Shown: positions 15,785 to 24,340, counted from the first letter of the stretch. The stretch: DNA of 64,000 bases from Butyricicoccus pullicaecorum (GCA_021531865.1 JAFBIW010000005.1:62001-126000), one strand, 5' to 3'. Notes: generated by a model not told the origin, from the sequence alone. Numbers and translations are program-made.

Positions 15785-16216
15785 ATGATGGTTTCTACAA
15801 AGGGGCGCTACGCCCTGCGTGTTATGATCGACCTGGCTGAGCATCAGGCCGAGGGTTATATTCCGCTCAAAGAAATCGCCCAGCGTCAGGGCATCTCCGA
15901 AAAGTATCTGGAGATCATTCTGAAGGTGCTCGTACGCAATCAATTTCTGACCGGCCTGCGCGGCAAGGGCGGCGGCTACCGGCTCACCCGTCCGCCCGAG
16001 ACCTACACCGTGGGCAGCATTCTGCGCCTGACCGAGGATCACTTTGCACCGGTCGCCTGTCTGGAACCGGGCGCGGCTCCGTGTGAACGCGCCGCAGGCT
16101 GCCGCACCCTGCCGATGTGGCAGAAGCTGAACGAAATGGTCAATGAATATTTCGACGGCATCCTGCTTTCCGACCTGTCCGGCCCGATGCAGGCGGGAGA
16201 TGATTACGTGATCTGA
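15785..16216 (+). CDS. Rrf2-family transcriptional regulator (IscR/CymR-like)
   Basis: A 143-residue Rrf2 winged-helix protein: MVSTKGRYALRVMIDLA start, ISEKYLEIILKVLVRNQFLTGLRGKGGGYRL recognition region. Three Cys follow (C-x7-C-x5-C around ACLEPGAAPCERAAGC), a spacing like the Fe-S ligands of IscR, whereas CymR of Bacillus lacks them. The location between cysteine biosynthesis genes favours control of sulfur metabolism; control of Fe-S assembly is the alternative. ATG at 15785 is 8 nt from GGAGG. Monocistronic. Confidence 0.88.
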   Translation: MMVSTKGRYALRVMIDLAEHQAEGYIPLKEIAQRQGISEKYLEIILKVLVRNQFLTGLRGKGGGYRLTRPPETYTVGSILRLTEDHFAPVACLEPGAAPCERAAGCRTLPMWQKLNEMVNEYFDGILLSDLSGPMQAGDDYVI

Positions 16217-16267
16217 TGCCTTCTGGCAGAATTGCCCAAATTGAACCACATTGCTTTGTTTAAACGG

Positions 16268-16281
16268 CCGAAAACGTTTCC
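16268..16281. promoter_or_regulatory. Weak cre-like palindrome upstream of PTS operon
   Basis: CGAAAACGTTTCCT contains the dyad GAAAACGTTTC and resembles catabolite-response elements with several mismatches. It lies about 17 bp upstream of the -35. Confidence 0.3.
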
Positions 16282-16297
16282 TGAATCACTTTTTCGA

Positions 16298-16325
16298 TTG
16301 ACAAAATCCAAAAGCCAGATATAAT
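16298..16325 (+). promoter_or_regulatory. Promoter of ptsH-licT-EIICBA operon
   Basis: -35 TTGACA (16298-16303) and -10 TATAAT (16320-16325), spacer 16 bp, directly upstream of the antiterminator RNA. Confidence 0.8.
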
Positions 16326-16346
16326 TATGATTGTAATAAGTCGATA

Positions 16347-16376
16347 CGGCTTGTGACTGGTTATGCAGGCAAGACC
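16347..16376 (+). promoter_or_regulatory. RAT: ribonucleic antiterminator site for LicT/BglG protein
   Basis: The sequence keeps the hallmark halves of RAT hairpins (CTTGTGACTGG then GCAGGCAAGACC). Its 3' end overlaps the 5' arm of the following terminator, so binding of the antiterminator and termination exclude each other. The cognate protein is encoded two genes downstream. Confidence 0.85.
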
Positions 16377-16418
16377 AAACTTCTCGGATTCATATGGCCG
16401 GGTAGTTTGGTCTTTTTT
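16371..16418 (+). terminator. Conditional terminator controlled by the RAT
   Basis: AAGACCAAACT (from 16371) pairs with AGTTTGGTCTT (16404-16414), followed by six T residues. It precedes the HPr gene. Confidence 0.85.
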
Positions 16419-16462
16419 GTTTCCAGGAGAAAAGAAGAAATCGAGAAAGGATGCGCATCGCT

Positions 16463-16720
16463 ATGAAAACATTCACCTACACCATCCAGGACCCCATCGG
16501 TATCCACGCACGTCCGGCCGGCATGGTCGCCAAGAAGGCCGCTGAGTTCCAGAGCGTATTCACCATCGCCAAGGGTGAGAAGAAGGCCGATGCACGCCGC
16601 CTGATGTCCCTGATGGGTCTGGGCGTCAAGCACGGCGACACGATCACCGTTTCCGTCGAGGGCCCGGACGAAGCCGAAGCCGCCGCCGCTTTTGAAGCGT
16701 TCCTGGGCAGCCTGCTGTGA
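16463..16720 (+). CDS. ptsH: HPr-family phosphocarrier protein
   Basis: An 85-residue PTS phosphocarrier that takes phosphate from enzyme I on His15 (GIHARPAG) and passes it to EIIA. Residue 46, the serine targeted by HPr kinase in classical Firmicutes HPr, is Arg here (KADARRLMSLMGLG), so Ser46-type catabolite signalling is unlikely through this copy. ATG at 16463 has AAAGGATG upstream. It is the first gene of an antitermination-controlled operon and overlaps the next by 4 nt. Confidence 0.92.
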   Translation: MKTFTYTIQDPIGIHARPAGMVAKKAAEFQSVFTIAKGEKKADARRLMSLMGLGVKHGDTITVSVEGPDEAEAAAAFEAFLGSLL

Positions 16721-17586
16721 GCGCCCCGGCCGAGTCGCCTGTGTATCGGATCGCACGGGTCATCGGCAACAACTTCGTCTGCTCCCGGGATGAAAAGGGG
16801 CAGGAGATCATCATCCGCGGCTTGGGGATCGGCTTCCACAAGCAGCCGGGCGACCTGATCCCGCCTCAGAAGATCGAAAAGATCTATGCCCTGCCCGACG
16901 CAGAAAGCAACAATAAGCTTCTCGAGCTGATCCGCGACATCCCGGAGGAGCACATCGCACTGAGCACCGAGATCATCGAAGCCGCCGAACGGACGCTGGG
17001 CCGCAGCCTGTCCCAGAACATCTACATCACGCTGACCGACCATATCAGCTTCGCGATCGAACGGTTTCGCAGCCACATCCATTATCCGAACAACCTGCTC
17101 TGGGAGATCCGGAATTTCTACCCCGCCGAGTTTGCGATCGGACAGGAAGCGCTCGACCGGATCGAGCAGAAGCTCGGCATCCGTCTCCCCGAGGATGAGG
17201 CCGGATTCATCGCGCTGCACATCGTCAACGCCCAGCTCGACAGCGGGATGTCCGACATGGTGCGTATCACCGAGTTCATCCGCGAGACACTGGCCGTCGT
17301 GGAACGGTATTACGGTCGAACGCCCGACGAGCAGTCGCTCGATTACGGCCGGTTCATCACCCATCTCAAATTCCTCGGACAACGCATCTTCAAGAAGAAA
17401 ACGCTATCCGACAGCGGCGATGACTTTCTCGGCGCGATGATCCGGAAACGCTACGCATCTGACTACACCTGTGCCGAGCAGATCGGCGCGCGTGTGCAGG
17501 AGCTGTTCGACATCCCGCTTTCCAACGAGGAGCTGGTCTTTCTGACCATCCATCTGCACCGTCTGTCTGCGGCAGACCTGTCCTGA
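16717..17586 (+). CDS. licT: BglG/LicT-family transcriptional antiterminator
   Basis: A 289-residue protein starting at GTG and overlapping the HPr stop. An N-terminal RNA-binding domain (YRIARVIGNNFVCSRDEKGQEIIIRGLGIGF, residues about 9-60) is followed by two PRD domains (about 70-175 and 180-285) containing His residues for PTS-dependent phosphorylation (DHISFAIER, ALHIVNAQ, TIHLHRL). It should bind the RAT at 16347-16376 and open the operon when its sugar is available. The name licT describes the family; the actual inducer could be glucose (GlcT-like) or a glycoside. Confidence 0.92.
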   Translation: MSAPAESPVYRIARVIGNNFVCSRDEKGQEIIIRGLGIGFHKQPGDLIPPQKIEKIYALPDAESNNKLLELIRDIPEEHIALSTEIIEAAERTLGRSLSQNIYITLTDHISFAIERFRSHIHYPNNLLWEIRNFYPAEFAIGQEALDRIEQKLGIRLPEDEAGFIALHIVNAQLDSGMSDMVRITEFIRETLAVVERYYGRTPDEQSLDYGRFITHLKFLGQRIFKKKTLSDSGDDFLGAMIRKRYASDYTCAEQIGARVQELFDIPLSNEELVFLTIHLHRLSAADLS

Positions 17587-17723
17587 GCGCGCTTTCCCAC
17601 TTGATAATCTTTCCCTGGGAGGAATGACTGCGGTAAATTCCGCAAAAAATGATCGTGCGGCCGGCTCCCCACACCGGCTGTCTGATCCAAAAGAGAAAAA
17701 AGGAGAAAAGGAGTTTTACACAG

Positions 17724-19850
17724 ATGAAAGATAAAATCTTCGGCGTAATGCAGCGCATCGGCCGATCCTTCATGCTGCCGATCGCGATTCTGCCGGTTGC
17801 CGGTCTGTTCCTTGGCATCGGCGGTTCCTTCACCAATGAAACCATGCTTGAGGCCTACGGCCTGATGAGCATTATGGGCCCGGGCACCTTCATCAACGCG
17901 ATCCTGCAGGTACTCAACGCCGCCGGTTCGATCGTCTTCAGCAACCTGCCGATCATCTTCGCCATGGGCGTTGCCATCGGCATGGCCAAGCAGGAGAAGG
18001 AGGTCGCCGCCCTGTCCGCCGCGATCGCGTTCTTTATCATGCACGCCACGATCGGCGCCATGATCACCGATTTCGGCGCACCCGACCTCTCGGGCGCGAC
18101 TGCCAGCGTTGTCGGCATCAATTCGCTCCAGATGGGCGTATTCGGCGGTATCATCGTCGGCTTGGGCGTCGCCGCGCTGCACAACAAATACTATAAGATC
18201 CAACTGCCGCAGGTGCTGTCCTTCTTCAGCGGCACCCGCTTCGTTCCGATCATTTCCTCTGCTGTTTATCTGGTCGTCGGCATCGCGATGTACTACATCT
18301 GGCCGATGATCCAGACCGGCATCAACGCGCTGGGCGGCTTCGTTCTGGCTTCCGGCTACGCGGGCACCTGGCTCTATGGCTTCATTGAGCGCGCACTCAT
18401 CCCCTTCGGCCTGCACCACGTCTTCTATATCCCGTTCTGGCAGACCGCGCTGGGCGGCACCGCCATGGTCGGCGGTCAGCTCATCGAGGGCGCGCAGAAC
18501 ATCTTCTTCGCCGAGCTGGCGACCCCGGGCATCGAGCACTTCTCCGTTTCCGCGACCCGCTTCATGGCTGGCAAGTTCCCGCTGATGATCTTCGGTCTGC
18601 CCGGCGCTGCCTTCGCGCTGTACCGCTGCGCCAAGCCGGAAAACCGCAAGCAGGTCGGCGGTCTGCTGCTCTCCGCCGCGCTGACCTCCATGCTCACCGG
18701 CATCACCGAGCCGCTTGAGTTCACCTTCCTGTTCGTCGCACCCGTCATGTATATCGTGCACTGTGTCTTCGCAGGCGCGTCCTATATGATCATGCACATC
18801 CTGAATGTCGGTGTCGGCCTGACCTTCTCGGGCGGCCTGATCGACCTGACGCTGTTCGGCGTCATGCAGGGCAACGCCAAGACGAGCTGGCTCTGGATCC
18901 CGGTCATCGGCGTCATCTATTTCATCGTTTACTACCTTGTCTTCTCGTTCATGATCAAGAAGTTCGACTACAAGACGCCCGGCCGTGACGACAGCAGCGA
19001 AGCCAAGCTGTACACCAAGGCCGATTATCAGGCCAAGAAGGGCGGCGCGAACGGCGCTGAAAGCGCTTCGGCGGATGACGACGCGCTCTCCCGCGATATC
19101 ATGATGGGTCTGGGCGGCAAGGCGAACATCTCGGACGTCGACTGCTGCATCACCCGTCTGCGCTGCACCGTACACGATCCGGCTAAGGTCGACCAGCAGC
19201 TTCTCAAGCAGACCGGTGCGTCCGGCGTCATCTGCAAGGGTCAGGGCGTTCAGGTCGTTTACGGCCCGCGTGTTTCGGTCATCAAATCTGACCTCGAAGC
19301 CTTCCTCGCCTCCCCGGCCAGCGACCGCGCACCCGAAGCGCCTGCAGCGCAGCCTGCCGCACCGGCAGCCGCACCCGCGCCCGCAGTCGAAAAGAAAGCC
19401 GAAGCGGCTGTCCTGACCGCACCGATCGCCGGTACTGTCATTCCGCTGAGCGAGGTCGGCGACGGCGTCTTCTCCGAAGGCATGGTCGGTGAGGGCTTCG
19501 CCATCGAGCCTACCGGCAACAAGGTCTATGCGCCCGCTGACTGCACCGTTTCGATGGTCTTCGAGACCAAGCACGCGATCGGTCTGGTCGCCGGCAACAT
19601 GGAGCTGATCATTCACGTCGGCATCGACACCGTACAGCTCGACGGCAAGCCGTTTACCATTCAGGTCAAGGACGGCGACGTGCTCAAGCAGGGCGACCTG
19701 ATTGGCTCGTTCGACGCCAAGATGATTCAGGATGCGGGCTACCGCCTGACCACCCCGGTCGTTGTCACCAACGCCGATGCGTTCTCCGATCTCTCGATCG
19801 TAAAGCGCGGCGCGGTCAAGCCGGGCGAACCCGTCCTGCGTGTCCAGTAA
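17724..19850 (+). CDS. PTS EIICBA, glucose/maltose/N-acetylglucosamine family
   Basis: A 708-residue complete sugar permease in the order C-B-A. The EIIC domain (about 1-420) begins QRIGRSFMLPIAILPVAGLFLGIG. EIIB carries phosphorylated Cys475 in CITRLR. A Pro/Ala linker (about 530-560) leads to EIIA with His617 (ETKHAIG) and active His631 (IIHVGIDT). The first ATG with a site (AAAAGGAG) is at 17724. It receives phosphate from HPr of the same operon. The specificity within the family (glucose most likely) cannot be decided by eye. Confidence 0.93.
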   Translation: MKDKIFGVMQRIGRSFMLPIAILPVAGLFLGIGGSFTNETMLEAYGLMSIMGPGTFINAILQVLNAAGSIVFSNLPIIFAMGVAIGMAKQEKEVAALSAAIAFFIMHATIGAMITDFGAPDLSGATASVVGINSLQMGVFGGIIVGLGVAALHNKYYKIQLPQVLSFFSGTRFVPIISSAVYLVVGIAMYYIWPMIQTGINALGGFVLASGYAGTWLYGFIERALIPFGLHHVFYIPFWQTALGGTAMVGGQLIEGAQNIFFAELATPGIEHFSVSATRFMAGKFPLMIFGLPGAAFALYRCAKPENRKQVGGLLLSAALTSMLTGITEPLEFTFLFVAPVMYIVHCVFAGASYMIMHILNVGVGLTFSGGLIDLTLFGVMQGNAKTSWLWIPVIGVIYFIVYYLVFSFMIKKFDYKTPGRDDSSEAKLYTKADYQAKKGGANGAESASADDDALSRDIMMGLGGKANISDVDCCITRLRCTVHDPAKVDQQLLKQTGASGVICKGQGVQVVYGPRVSVIKSDLEAFLASPASDRAPEAPAAQPAAPAAAPAPAVEKKAEAAVLTAPIAGTVIPLSEVGDGVFSEGMVGEGFAIEPTGNKVYAPADCTVSMVFETKHAIGLVAGNMELIIHVGIDTVQLDGKPFTIQVKDGDVLKQGDLIGSFDAKMIQDAGYRLTTPVVVTNADAFSDLSIVKRGAVKPGEPVLRVQ

Positions 19851-19865
19851 TTCCACAAAAAAATT

Positions 19866-19896
19866 CAGACCCGGAATTTTCCGGGTCTGTTTTTTT
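19866..19896. terminator. Bidirectional terminator between PTS permease and GNAT gene
   Basis: CAGACCCGGAA pairs with TTCCGGGTCTG, with A-rich and T-rich flanks for both strands. Confidence 0.85.
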
Positions 19897-19897
19897 C

Positions 19898-20332
19898 TCA
19901 TTTTGCGGTCGGACGCGCCCATTCCATACAGAATTCCGGTTCTCCGGTGCTTTCTTCCCGCTCCGCTGTGCGGACGGTGAAGCCCTCGCGGCGGTAAAAG
20001 CGAACGGCACGCTCGTTTTTCTCGTATACATGCAGAGTCAGGCTGGATTTTTCCGCCTTGACGGCGTCCAGCAGCCGTTTGCCAATGCCCTGTCCCCGCG
20101 CCTGCCGGCAGACAAAGAGACCGGCGATATATGTGCCGCTCACACCGATGAAGCCCTGAAGGCTTCCCGCTTCCTCACAAACGGCGACTTCAGCCTGTGG
20201 GATCAGCGCCGCGACCTCGTCAAAGTGTGCCCGCCAATAGGCCTCCGGCACGAACGGATGTGCCTCAAGATTGGCATGGAACCAAATCTGTATCACTTCC
20301 GAAAGGTCGTCCTCCCGAAATGCACGCAGCAT
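19898..20332 (-). CDS. GNAT-family N-acetyltransferase
   Basis: A 144-residue acetyl-CoA-dependent acetyltransferase. The acetyl-CoA loop is RQARGQGIGKRLLDAVK (R/Q-x-x-G-x-G/A pattern), and LHVYEKNERAVRFYRREGF is the usual C-terminal motif. AAAGGAGGG precedes the ATG. It lies 30 nt after the PfoR-like gene and is probably co-transcribed. The substrate (amine or protein N-terminus) is unknown. Confidence 0.9.
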   Translation of the reverse strand: MLRAFREDDLSEVIQIWFHANLEAHPFVPEAYWRAHFDEVAALIPQAEVAVCEEAGSLQGFIGVSGTYIAGLFVCRQARGQGIGKRLLDAVKAEKSSLTLHVYEKNERAVRFYRREGFTVRTAEREESTGEPEFCMEWARPTAK

Positions 20333-20362
20333 ACGTGCTCCCTCCTTTTGCCCGGAACGGTT

Positions 20363-21469
20363 TCAGTCCAGCGTCAGGTCGCCTTCTCTGATCCAGCCGA
20401 TCCGGCGGAAGAACAGACCGAAGAGCCACGACAGCAGACTGGGCAGCATGAAGCAGATCATGAACAGTCCGACCCAGTCCGACAGGCCGGGCACGATCGC
20501 AGCCGCACCGTTGGCAAGCGCCTCCTGACTGGGCGAGACCCAGCCCGTCCAGATTCCGATCTGGCCGACCAGACCGCAGGTGCCCATACCGGCGGAAACC
20601 GGCGCGCCGTTCATCTCCAAATGGTAGAAACAGGTCGCAATCGGCCCGGTGATGGCCGAGGTCAGGATGACCGGAAGCCAGATGCGCGGATTGCGGACGA
20701 TATTGCCCATTTGCAGCATCGAGGTGCCGAGGCCCTGACTGACCAGTCCGCCCCAGCGGTTTTCCCGGAAGGACAGGACGGCAAAACCGACCATATTGGC
20801 ACAGCAGCCCGCAACTGCTGCACCGCCCGCCAGTCCGGTCAGACTGAGCGCCGCGCAGATCGCCGCCGAGGAAATCGGCAGGGTCAGCGCGATGCCGATG
20901 ACGACCGAGACCACGACGCCCATCAGGAAGGGCTGCAAATCGGTCGCCCACATGATGATCCGCCCCACAGCCGAGGCCGCCCGGCCAATGGCCGGGGCGC
21001 ACCAGCTTGCCAGCAGAACGCCCGAAAAGATGGTGACAAGCGGCGTGACCAGAATGTCGATCTTCGTTTCCTTGGACACCGCCTTACCCAACTCGGCCGC
21101 GATAATTGCGATGAACAGCACCGACAACGGCCCGCCCGCGCCGCCCAACGCGTTGGCTGCAAAGCCGACCGTCGTCAGCGAGAACAGCACGAGCGGCGGA
21201 CAGTGCAGCGCATAGCCGATCGCAATCGCCATAGCCGGGCCGCTCATGGCTGAAGCCAGTCCGCCCACCGTGTACGCGGTGCCGCCCACCGTCGCAACCG
21301 TCTGCGTCAGAAAATCAATGTGAAACTGCGTGCCGATGGTGTTGATGATCGTACCCACCAGCAGCGAACAGAAGAGACCCTGCGCCATTGCGCCCAGCGC
21401 GTCCACGCCGTACCGTTTGGCTGAGATCTCGATATCCTTCCGTTTGAGAAATGCCTGAATCCTGTTCAT
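20363..21469 (-). CDS. PfoR-like PTS_EIIC_2-family membrane protein
   Basis: A 368-residue protein with about ten membrane helices (AQGLFCSLLVGTIINTIG, GPLSVLFIAIIAAELG, VVSVVIGIALTLPISS). It resembles the EIIC-related PfoR/YkcA family first noted near perfringolysin in Clostridium perfringens. There are no EIIA or EIIB genes beside it, so a PTS role is doubtful. ATG at 21469 has AGGGGAAG upstream. The transported compound is unknown. It is followed closely by the GNAT gene. Confidence 0.8.
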   Translation of the reverse strand: MNRIQAFLKRKDIEISAKRYGVDALGAMAQGLFCSLLVGTIINTIGTQFHIDFLTQTVATVGGTAYTVGGLASAMSGPAMAIAIGYALHCPPLVLFSLTTVGFAANALGGAGGPLSVLFIAIIAAELGKAVSKETKIDILVTPLVTIFSGVLLASWCAPAIGRAASAVGRIIMWATDLQPFLMGVVVSVVIGIALTLPISSAAICAALSLTGLAGGAAVAGCCANMVGFAVLSFRENRWGGLVSQGLGTSMLQMGNIVRNPRIWLPVILTSAITGPIATCFYHLEMNGAPVSAGMGTCGLVGQIGIWTGWVSPSQEALANGAAAIVPGLSDWVGLFMICFMLPSLLSWLFGLFFRRIGWIREGDLTLD

Positions 21470-21524
21470 ATGCTTCCCCTGCCTTTTTTGTAATCCGCGC
21501 ATCTGTCATGACACGTGTAGTTAC

Positions 21525-21552
21525 ATTGTATCGCATTCCGCCGATTTGTCAA
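21525..21552 (-). promoter_or_regulatory. Promoter of pfoR-like gene
   Basis: Minus-strand -35 TTGACA (21547-21552) and -10 TACAAT (21525-21530), spacer 16 bp. The palindrome ACACGTGT (21511-21518) lies just downstream and may be an operator. Confidence 0.7.
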
Positions 21553-21588
21553 TCTTTTTTTCTCGGGCATCGGCTTCCAACCATGCTG

Positions 21589-21626
21589 AAAACGCCGGCC
21601 CTCATCCTCTGAGAGCCGGCGTTTTT
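21589..21626 (-). terminator. Terminator of the ABC importer operon
   Basis: AACGCCGGC pairs with GCCGGCGTT, ending in GTTTTC on the minus strand; it follows the binding-protein stop by about 27 nt. Confidence 0.7.
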
Positions 21627-21652
21627 GTGCAATTGAAGAAAAAAAGATGATT

Positions 21653-22654
21653 TCACCCGGCGACAGCCGCTTCGGCGTAGCTGTTGTTGACGATCTGATC
21701 ATATGGCGCGGTCTGCGTGAGTTCCCCCGCGCTCTGCATGACGGTTTGCAGCCGGTCGAAGCTGTCTTGCGTCAGGATTGGGGTCTCGCAGTATGCGCCG
21801 ATCTCCTGATACCGCTGCACCGCGCTGGTCAGAAGGGAAAGCTCGGTATCCGGGAACTGATTCTGCACCGCTGCGGCGACCTCGTCCGCGCCGTGTGTCA
21901 TGACCCACTGCTGGCCGCGATAAACTGCGTTCGTGAATTTCTGCACAACGTCGGGATGGGCGGCCAGATAGCTCTTTTTGGCAAAATACGCGGTGTACGG
22001 GATGTCTCCGGCCTCGTCGCCGACCGCCGCTACGATATAGCCCTTGCCCTGCGCTTCCACGCTGCTGGCCGTTGGCTCAAACAGGGTCACATAATCGCCC
22101 GTTCCGCCCAAGAACGCGCCCGTCATGTTGTCGAACTGGATCGAGGTGTCCAGATTAACGTCGGCCGCCGGGTCCAGGCCGTTGAGCCGCAGCGCATATT
22201 CAAACGCCATGTACGGCACGCCACCCTTCCGGCCCGGCAGGATATGTTTGCCCAGCAGATTTGACCAGTCGAAATCGGGCTCGGGCGTGCGGCCCACCAG
22301 AAAACTGCCGTCGCGCCGCGTCATCTGCGCGAAGACCTGCGTATGATCCTCTTTTCCCTCGTTGAATACGTAAATGCTGGCCTCCGGCCCGGCGAAGCCG
22401 ATGTCGATGTGGTCGGACAGCACCGCGCTCATGACCTTATCCGCCCCGCCGCCGTTCGACAGCTCGACCTCCAGCCCTTCGTCCGCGAAGAAGCCCTGCT
22501 CCAGTGCGACATACTGCGGGGCGTAGAAAATCGAATGGGTCACCTCGCACACCCGCACCCGGGTCAGTTCCTCCGCCTGTTCGCCCGCGCAGCCTGTGAG
22601 CGCCCCAAGCGTCATGAGTGCGGCCAGTGCGGCCGCCAACCGTCTTACTACCAT
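21653..22654 (-). CDS. ABC transporter substrate-binding lipoprotein (SsuA/THI5-like)
   Basis: A 333-residue binding protein with lipobox LTGC (Cys22) after a short signal peptide. The core EVTHSIFYAPQYVALEQGFFADEGLEVELSNGGGADKVMSAVLSDHIDIGFAGPEA is characteristic of the NMT1/THI5 and SsuA families that bind thiamine precursors, sulfonates or similar small molecules. It is the last gene of an ATPase-permease-binding protein operon. The ligand is unclear: no thiamine riboswitch or sulfonate enzyme lies nearby. Confidence 0.88.
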   Translation of the reverse strand: MVVRRLAAALAALMTLGALTGCAGEQAEELTRVRVCEVTHSIFYAPQYVALEQGFFADEGLEVELSNGGGADKVMSAVLSDHIDIGFAGPEASIYVFNEGKEDHTQVFAQMTRRDGSFLVGRTPEPDFDWSNLLGKHILPGRKGGVPYMAFEYALRLNGLDPAADVNLDTSIQFDNMTGAFLGGTGDYVTLFEPTASSVEAQGKGYIVAAVGDEAGDIPYTAYFAKKSYLAAHPDVVQKFTNAVYRGQQWVMTHGADEVAAAVQNQFPDTELSLLTSAVQRYQEIGAYCETPILTQDSFDRLQTVMQSAGELTQTAPYDQIVNNSYAEAAVAG

Positions 22655-22686
22655 AGCTCAGATCCTCCTTTTGTATCAAAAACACT

Positions 22687-23511
22687 TCAATGTGTTTTTT
22701 GTCCGCCAAACCGGCGCTCCACCGCTTTTTGCAGCAGCGCGACGGCCTCATACATCAGCGCGGCGACGACCGAGAGAATGAGCACGCTCGTCATGACAAG
22801 ATCAAGCTGGAACACCTGCCCGCCATAGACGATCAGATAACCCAGACCGGCCTTGCTGACCAGAAATTCGCCCGCGATCACGCCGACAAGCGAAAGGCCG
22901 ATGTTGATCTTCAGGGAATTGAACAGCGTGCTCAGGTTGGCCGGGAACACGACCTTGCAGAAAATCTGCGCGCGGGTCGCGCCGAAGGTGCGCGCCATCT
23001 TGATATATTCGGGGTCGGTGTGCACGAACCCGGCCAGCATTTCGAGTACGGTGACGATCAGGCTGATCGCAAGCGCCATGAAAATGATTGCCCGCGCGCC
23101 CGCACCCGCGATCAGGATGATGACCGGCCCCAGTGCGATCTTAGGCAGACTGTTGAGCACGACCAGATAGGGTTCGGCCACCCGCGCGATGAAGGGCGAC
23201 CACCACAGCAGGATGCTCACGCCCAGCCCGATGAACGCGCCCAGCGAAAACCCGGCCAGCGTTTCATACACCGTCACGCCGATGTGCATAGGCAGCGCGT
23301 TGGACGCCAGTCCGGTCATCGTATCCCAGATACGCGAGGGCTGGCTCAGAATAAAGCTGTCGATCCAGCCGAGCTGCGCCGCCAGCTCCCAGACCACAAA
23401 AAATGCGATCAGAAATCCGAGCTGACAGCCCAGAACCAGGCGGTTCCTGCGCCGTTTTGTTTTGAGATACACGCGCCGCGCAGGGGAAAGCGCGTCAGGA
23501 TGCGGTGTCAT
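22687..23511 (-). CDS. ABC transporter permease (SsuC/TauC-like)
   Basis: A 274-residue inner-membrane permease with about six helices. The cytoplasmic coupling loop EMLAGFVHTDPEYIKMARTFGATRAQIFCKVVFPANL is the EAA motif that docks on the ATPase. The start overlaps the end of the ATPase gene by 17 nt, showing tight coupling. It pairs with the binding protein downstream. Confidence 0.92.
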   Translation of the reverse strand: MTPHPDALSPARRVYLKTKRRRNRLVLGCQLGFLIAFFVVWELAAQLGWIDSFILSQPSRIWDTMTGLASNALPMHIGVTVYETLAGFSLGAFIGLGVSILLWWSPFIARVAEPYLVVLNSLPKIALGPVIILIAGAGARAIIFMALAISLIVTVLEMLAGFVHTDPEYIKMARTFGATRAQIFCKVVFPANLSTLFNSLKINIGLSLVGVIAGEFLVSKAGLGYLIVYGGQVFQLDLVMTSVLILSVVAALMYEAVALLQKAVERRFGGQKTH

Positions 23512-24265
23512 CGGATTTTAACTCCCTCCAGATGTGGTCAAAATACTGTGAAAAACGCGGATCACTCCGACAGGAAAGAGGCGACCGCTCCGCTCCGAAT
23601 TCAATATTCAGGATTTCCCGCACGCAGGCCGGACGGGCCGACAGGATCAGCACCCGGTCGCCCATGCTGATGCTCTCCGGAATGTCGTGGGTGACCATGA
23701 GCACGGTGACGCCCTCCCGCTTGAGGATGCCGTACACATCGTCGGTCACGGACAGCCGGGTTTGATAATCGAGCGCGGAAAACGCTTCGTCGAGCAGCAG
23801 AATCTCCGGGCCTGCTGCAAGCGTCCGGATGAGGGACGCACGCTGCCGCATCCCGCCCGAAAGCTGACGCGGATACTTATCCCGAAATTCGGCCAGACCG
23901 TAGGTTTCCAGCAGCGCCTGCGCCCGCGCGACGGTCTCAGGCGTTTTTTCGTGCCGGATCTCCAGACCAAACAGCACGTTGTGCCAGATCGTGCGCCATT
24001 CGAGCAGATCATCCCGCTGGAGCATGTAGCCGATGTGCGGCGAGATTCCGCTTACCTCCCGGCCTTCCAGCAGCACCCGACCGCTCGTCGCGGGCAGCAA
24101 TCCGGAAATGACACTGAGCAGCGTTGACTTGCCGCAGCCGGACGGGCCGACAATGCTGATGAATTCGCCCTGTTCCACCGAAAACGAAATATGCTCAAAC
24201 GCTATGACCTCGCCGTTTTCCGCCTGATAAATCTGCCCGACGTCCTCAACCTGCAGAAGCGCCAT
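23495..24265 (-). CDS. ABC transporter ATP-binding protein (SsuB/TauB-like)
   Basis: A 256-residue importer ATPase. Walker A is GPSGCGKST (about 41-49), the signature LSGGMRQRASLIRTL, Walker B LLLDEAFSALD, and the H-loop VTHDIPE. The frame is the first of the three-gene operon; AAAAAAGGAGGG lies upstream of the ATG. I saw no strong promoter in the short gap before it. Confidence 0.94.
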   Translation of the reverse strand: MALLQVEDVGQIYQAENGEVIAFEHISFSVEQGEFISIVGPSGCGKSTLLSVISGLLPATSGRVLLEGREVSGISPHIGYMLQRDDLLEWRTIWHNVLFGLEIRHEKTPETVARAQALLETYGLAEFRDKYPRQLSGGMRQRASLIRTLAAGPEILLLDEAFSALDYQTRLSVTDDVYGILKREGVTVLMVTHDIPESISMGDRVLILSARPACVREILNIEFGAERSPLSCRSDPRFSQYFDHIWRELKSDDTAS

Positions 24266-24340
24266 AGCCGTTCCCTCCTTTTTTACCGTCTGCTTTATTA
24301 CATGCGGCGCGAGCCCGTCCGGTGCCTGTCCGCAGGCAGC

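Noticed and set aside
15785-16216. Calling the Rrf2 protein CymR outright
   Set aside because: Its three Cys residues resemble IscR; CymR lacks them. The location supports sulfur control, so the broader call is safer.
17463-19922. Antisense 819-codon open frame on the minus strand opposite licT and EIICBA
   Set aside because: It is complementary to well-identified genes, its product is low-complexity (Asp/Gly/Arg-rich), and no ribosome site or family motif is present. High third-position GC creates such frames.
20363-21469. Sugar-specific PTS EIIC
   Set aside because: No EIIA or EIIB genes nearby and the PfoR-like subgroup is not known to transport PTS sugars, so only the family is named.
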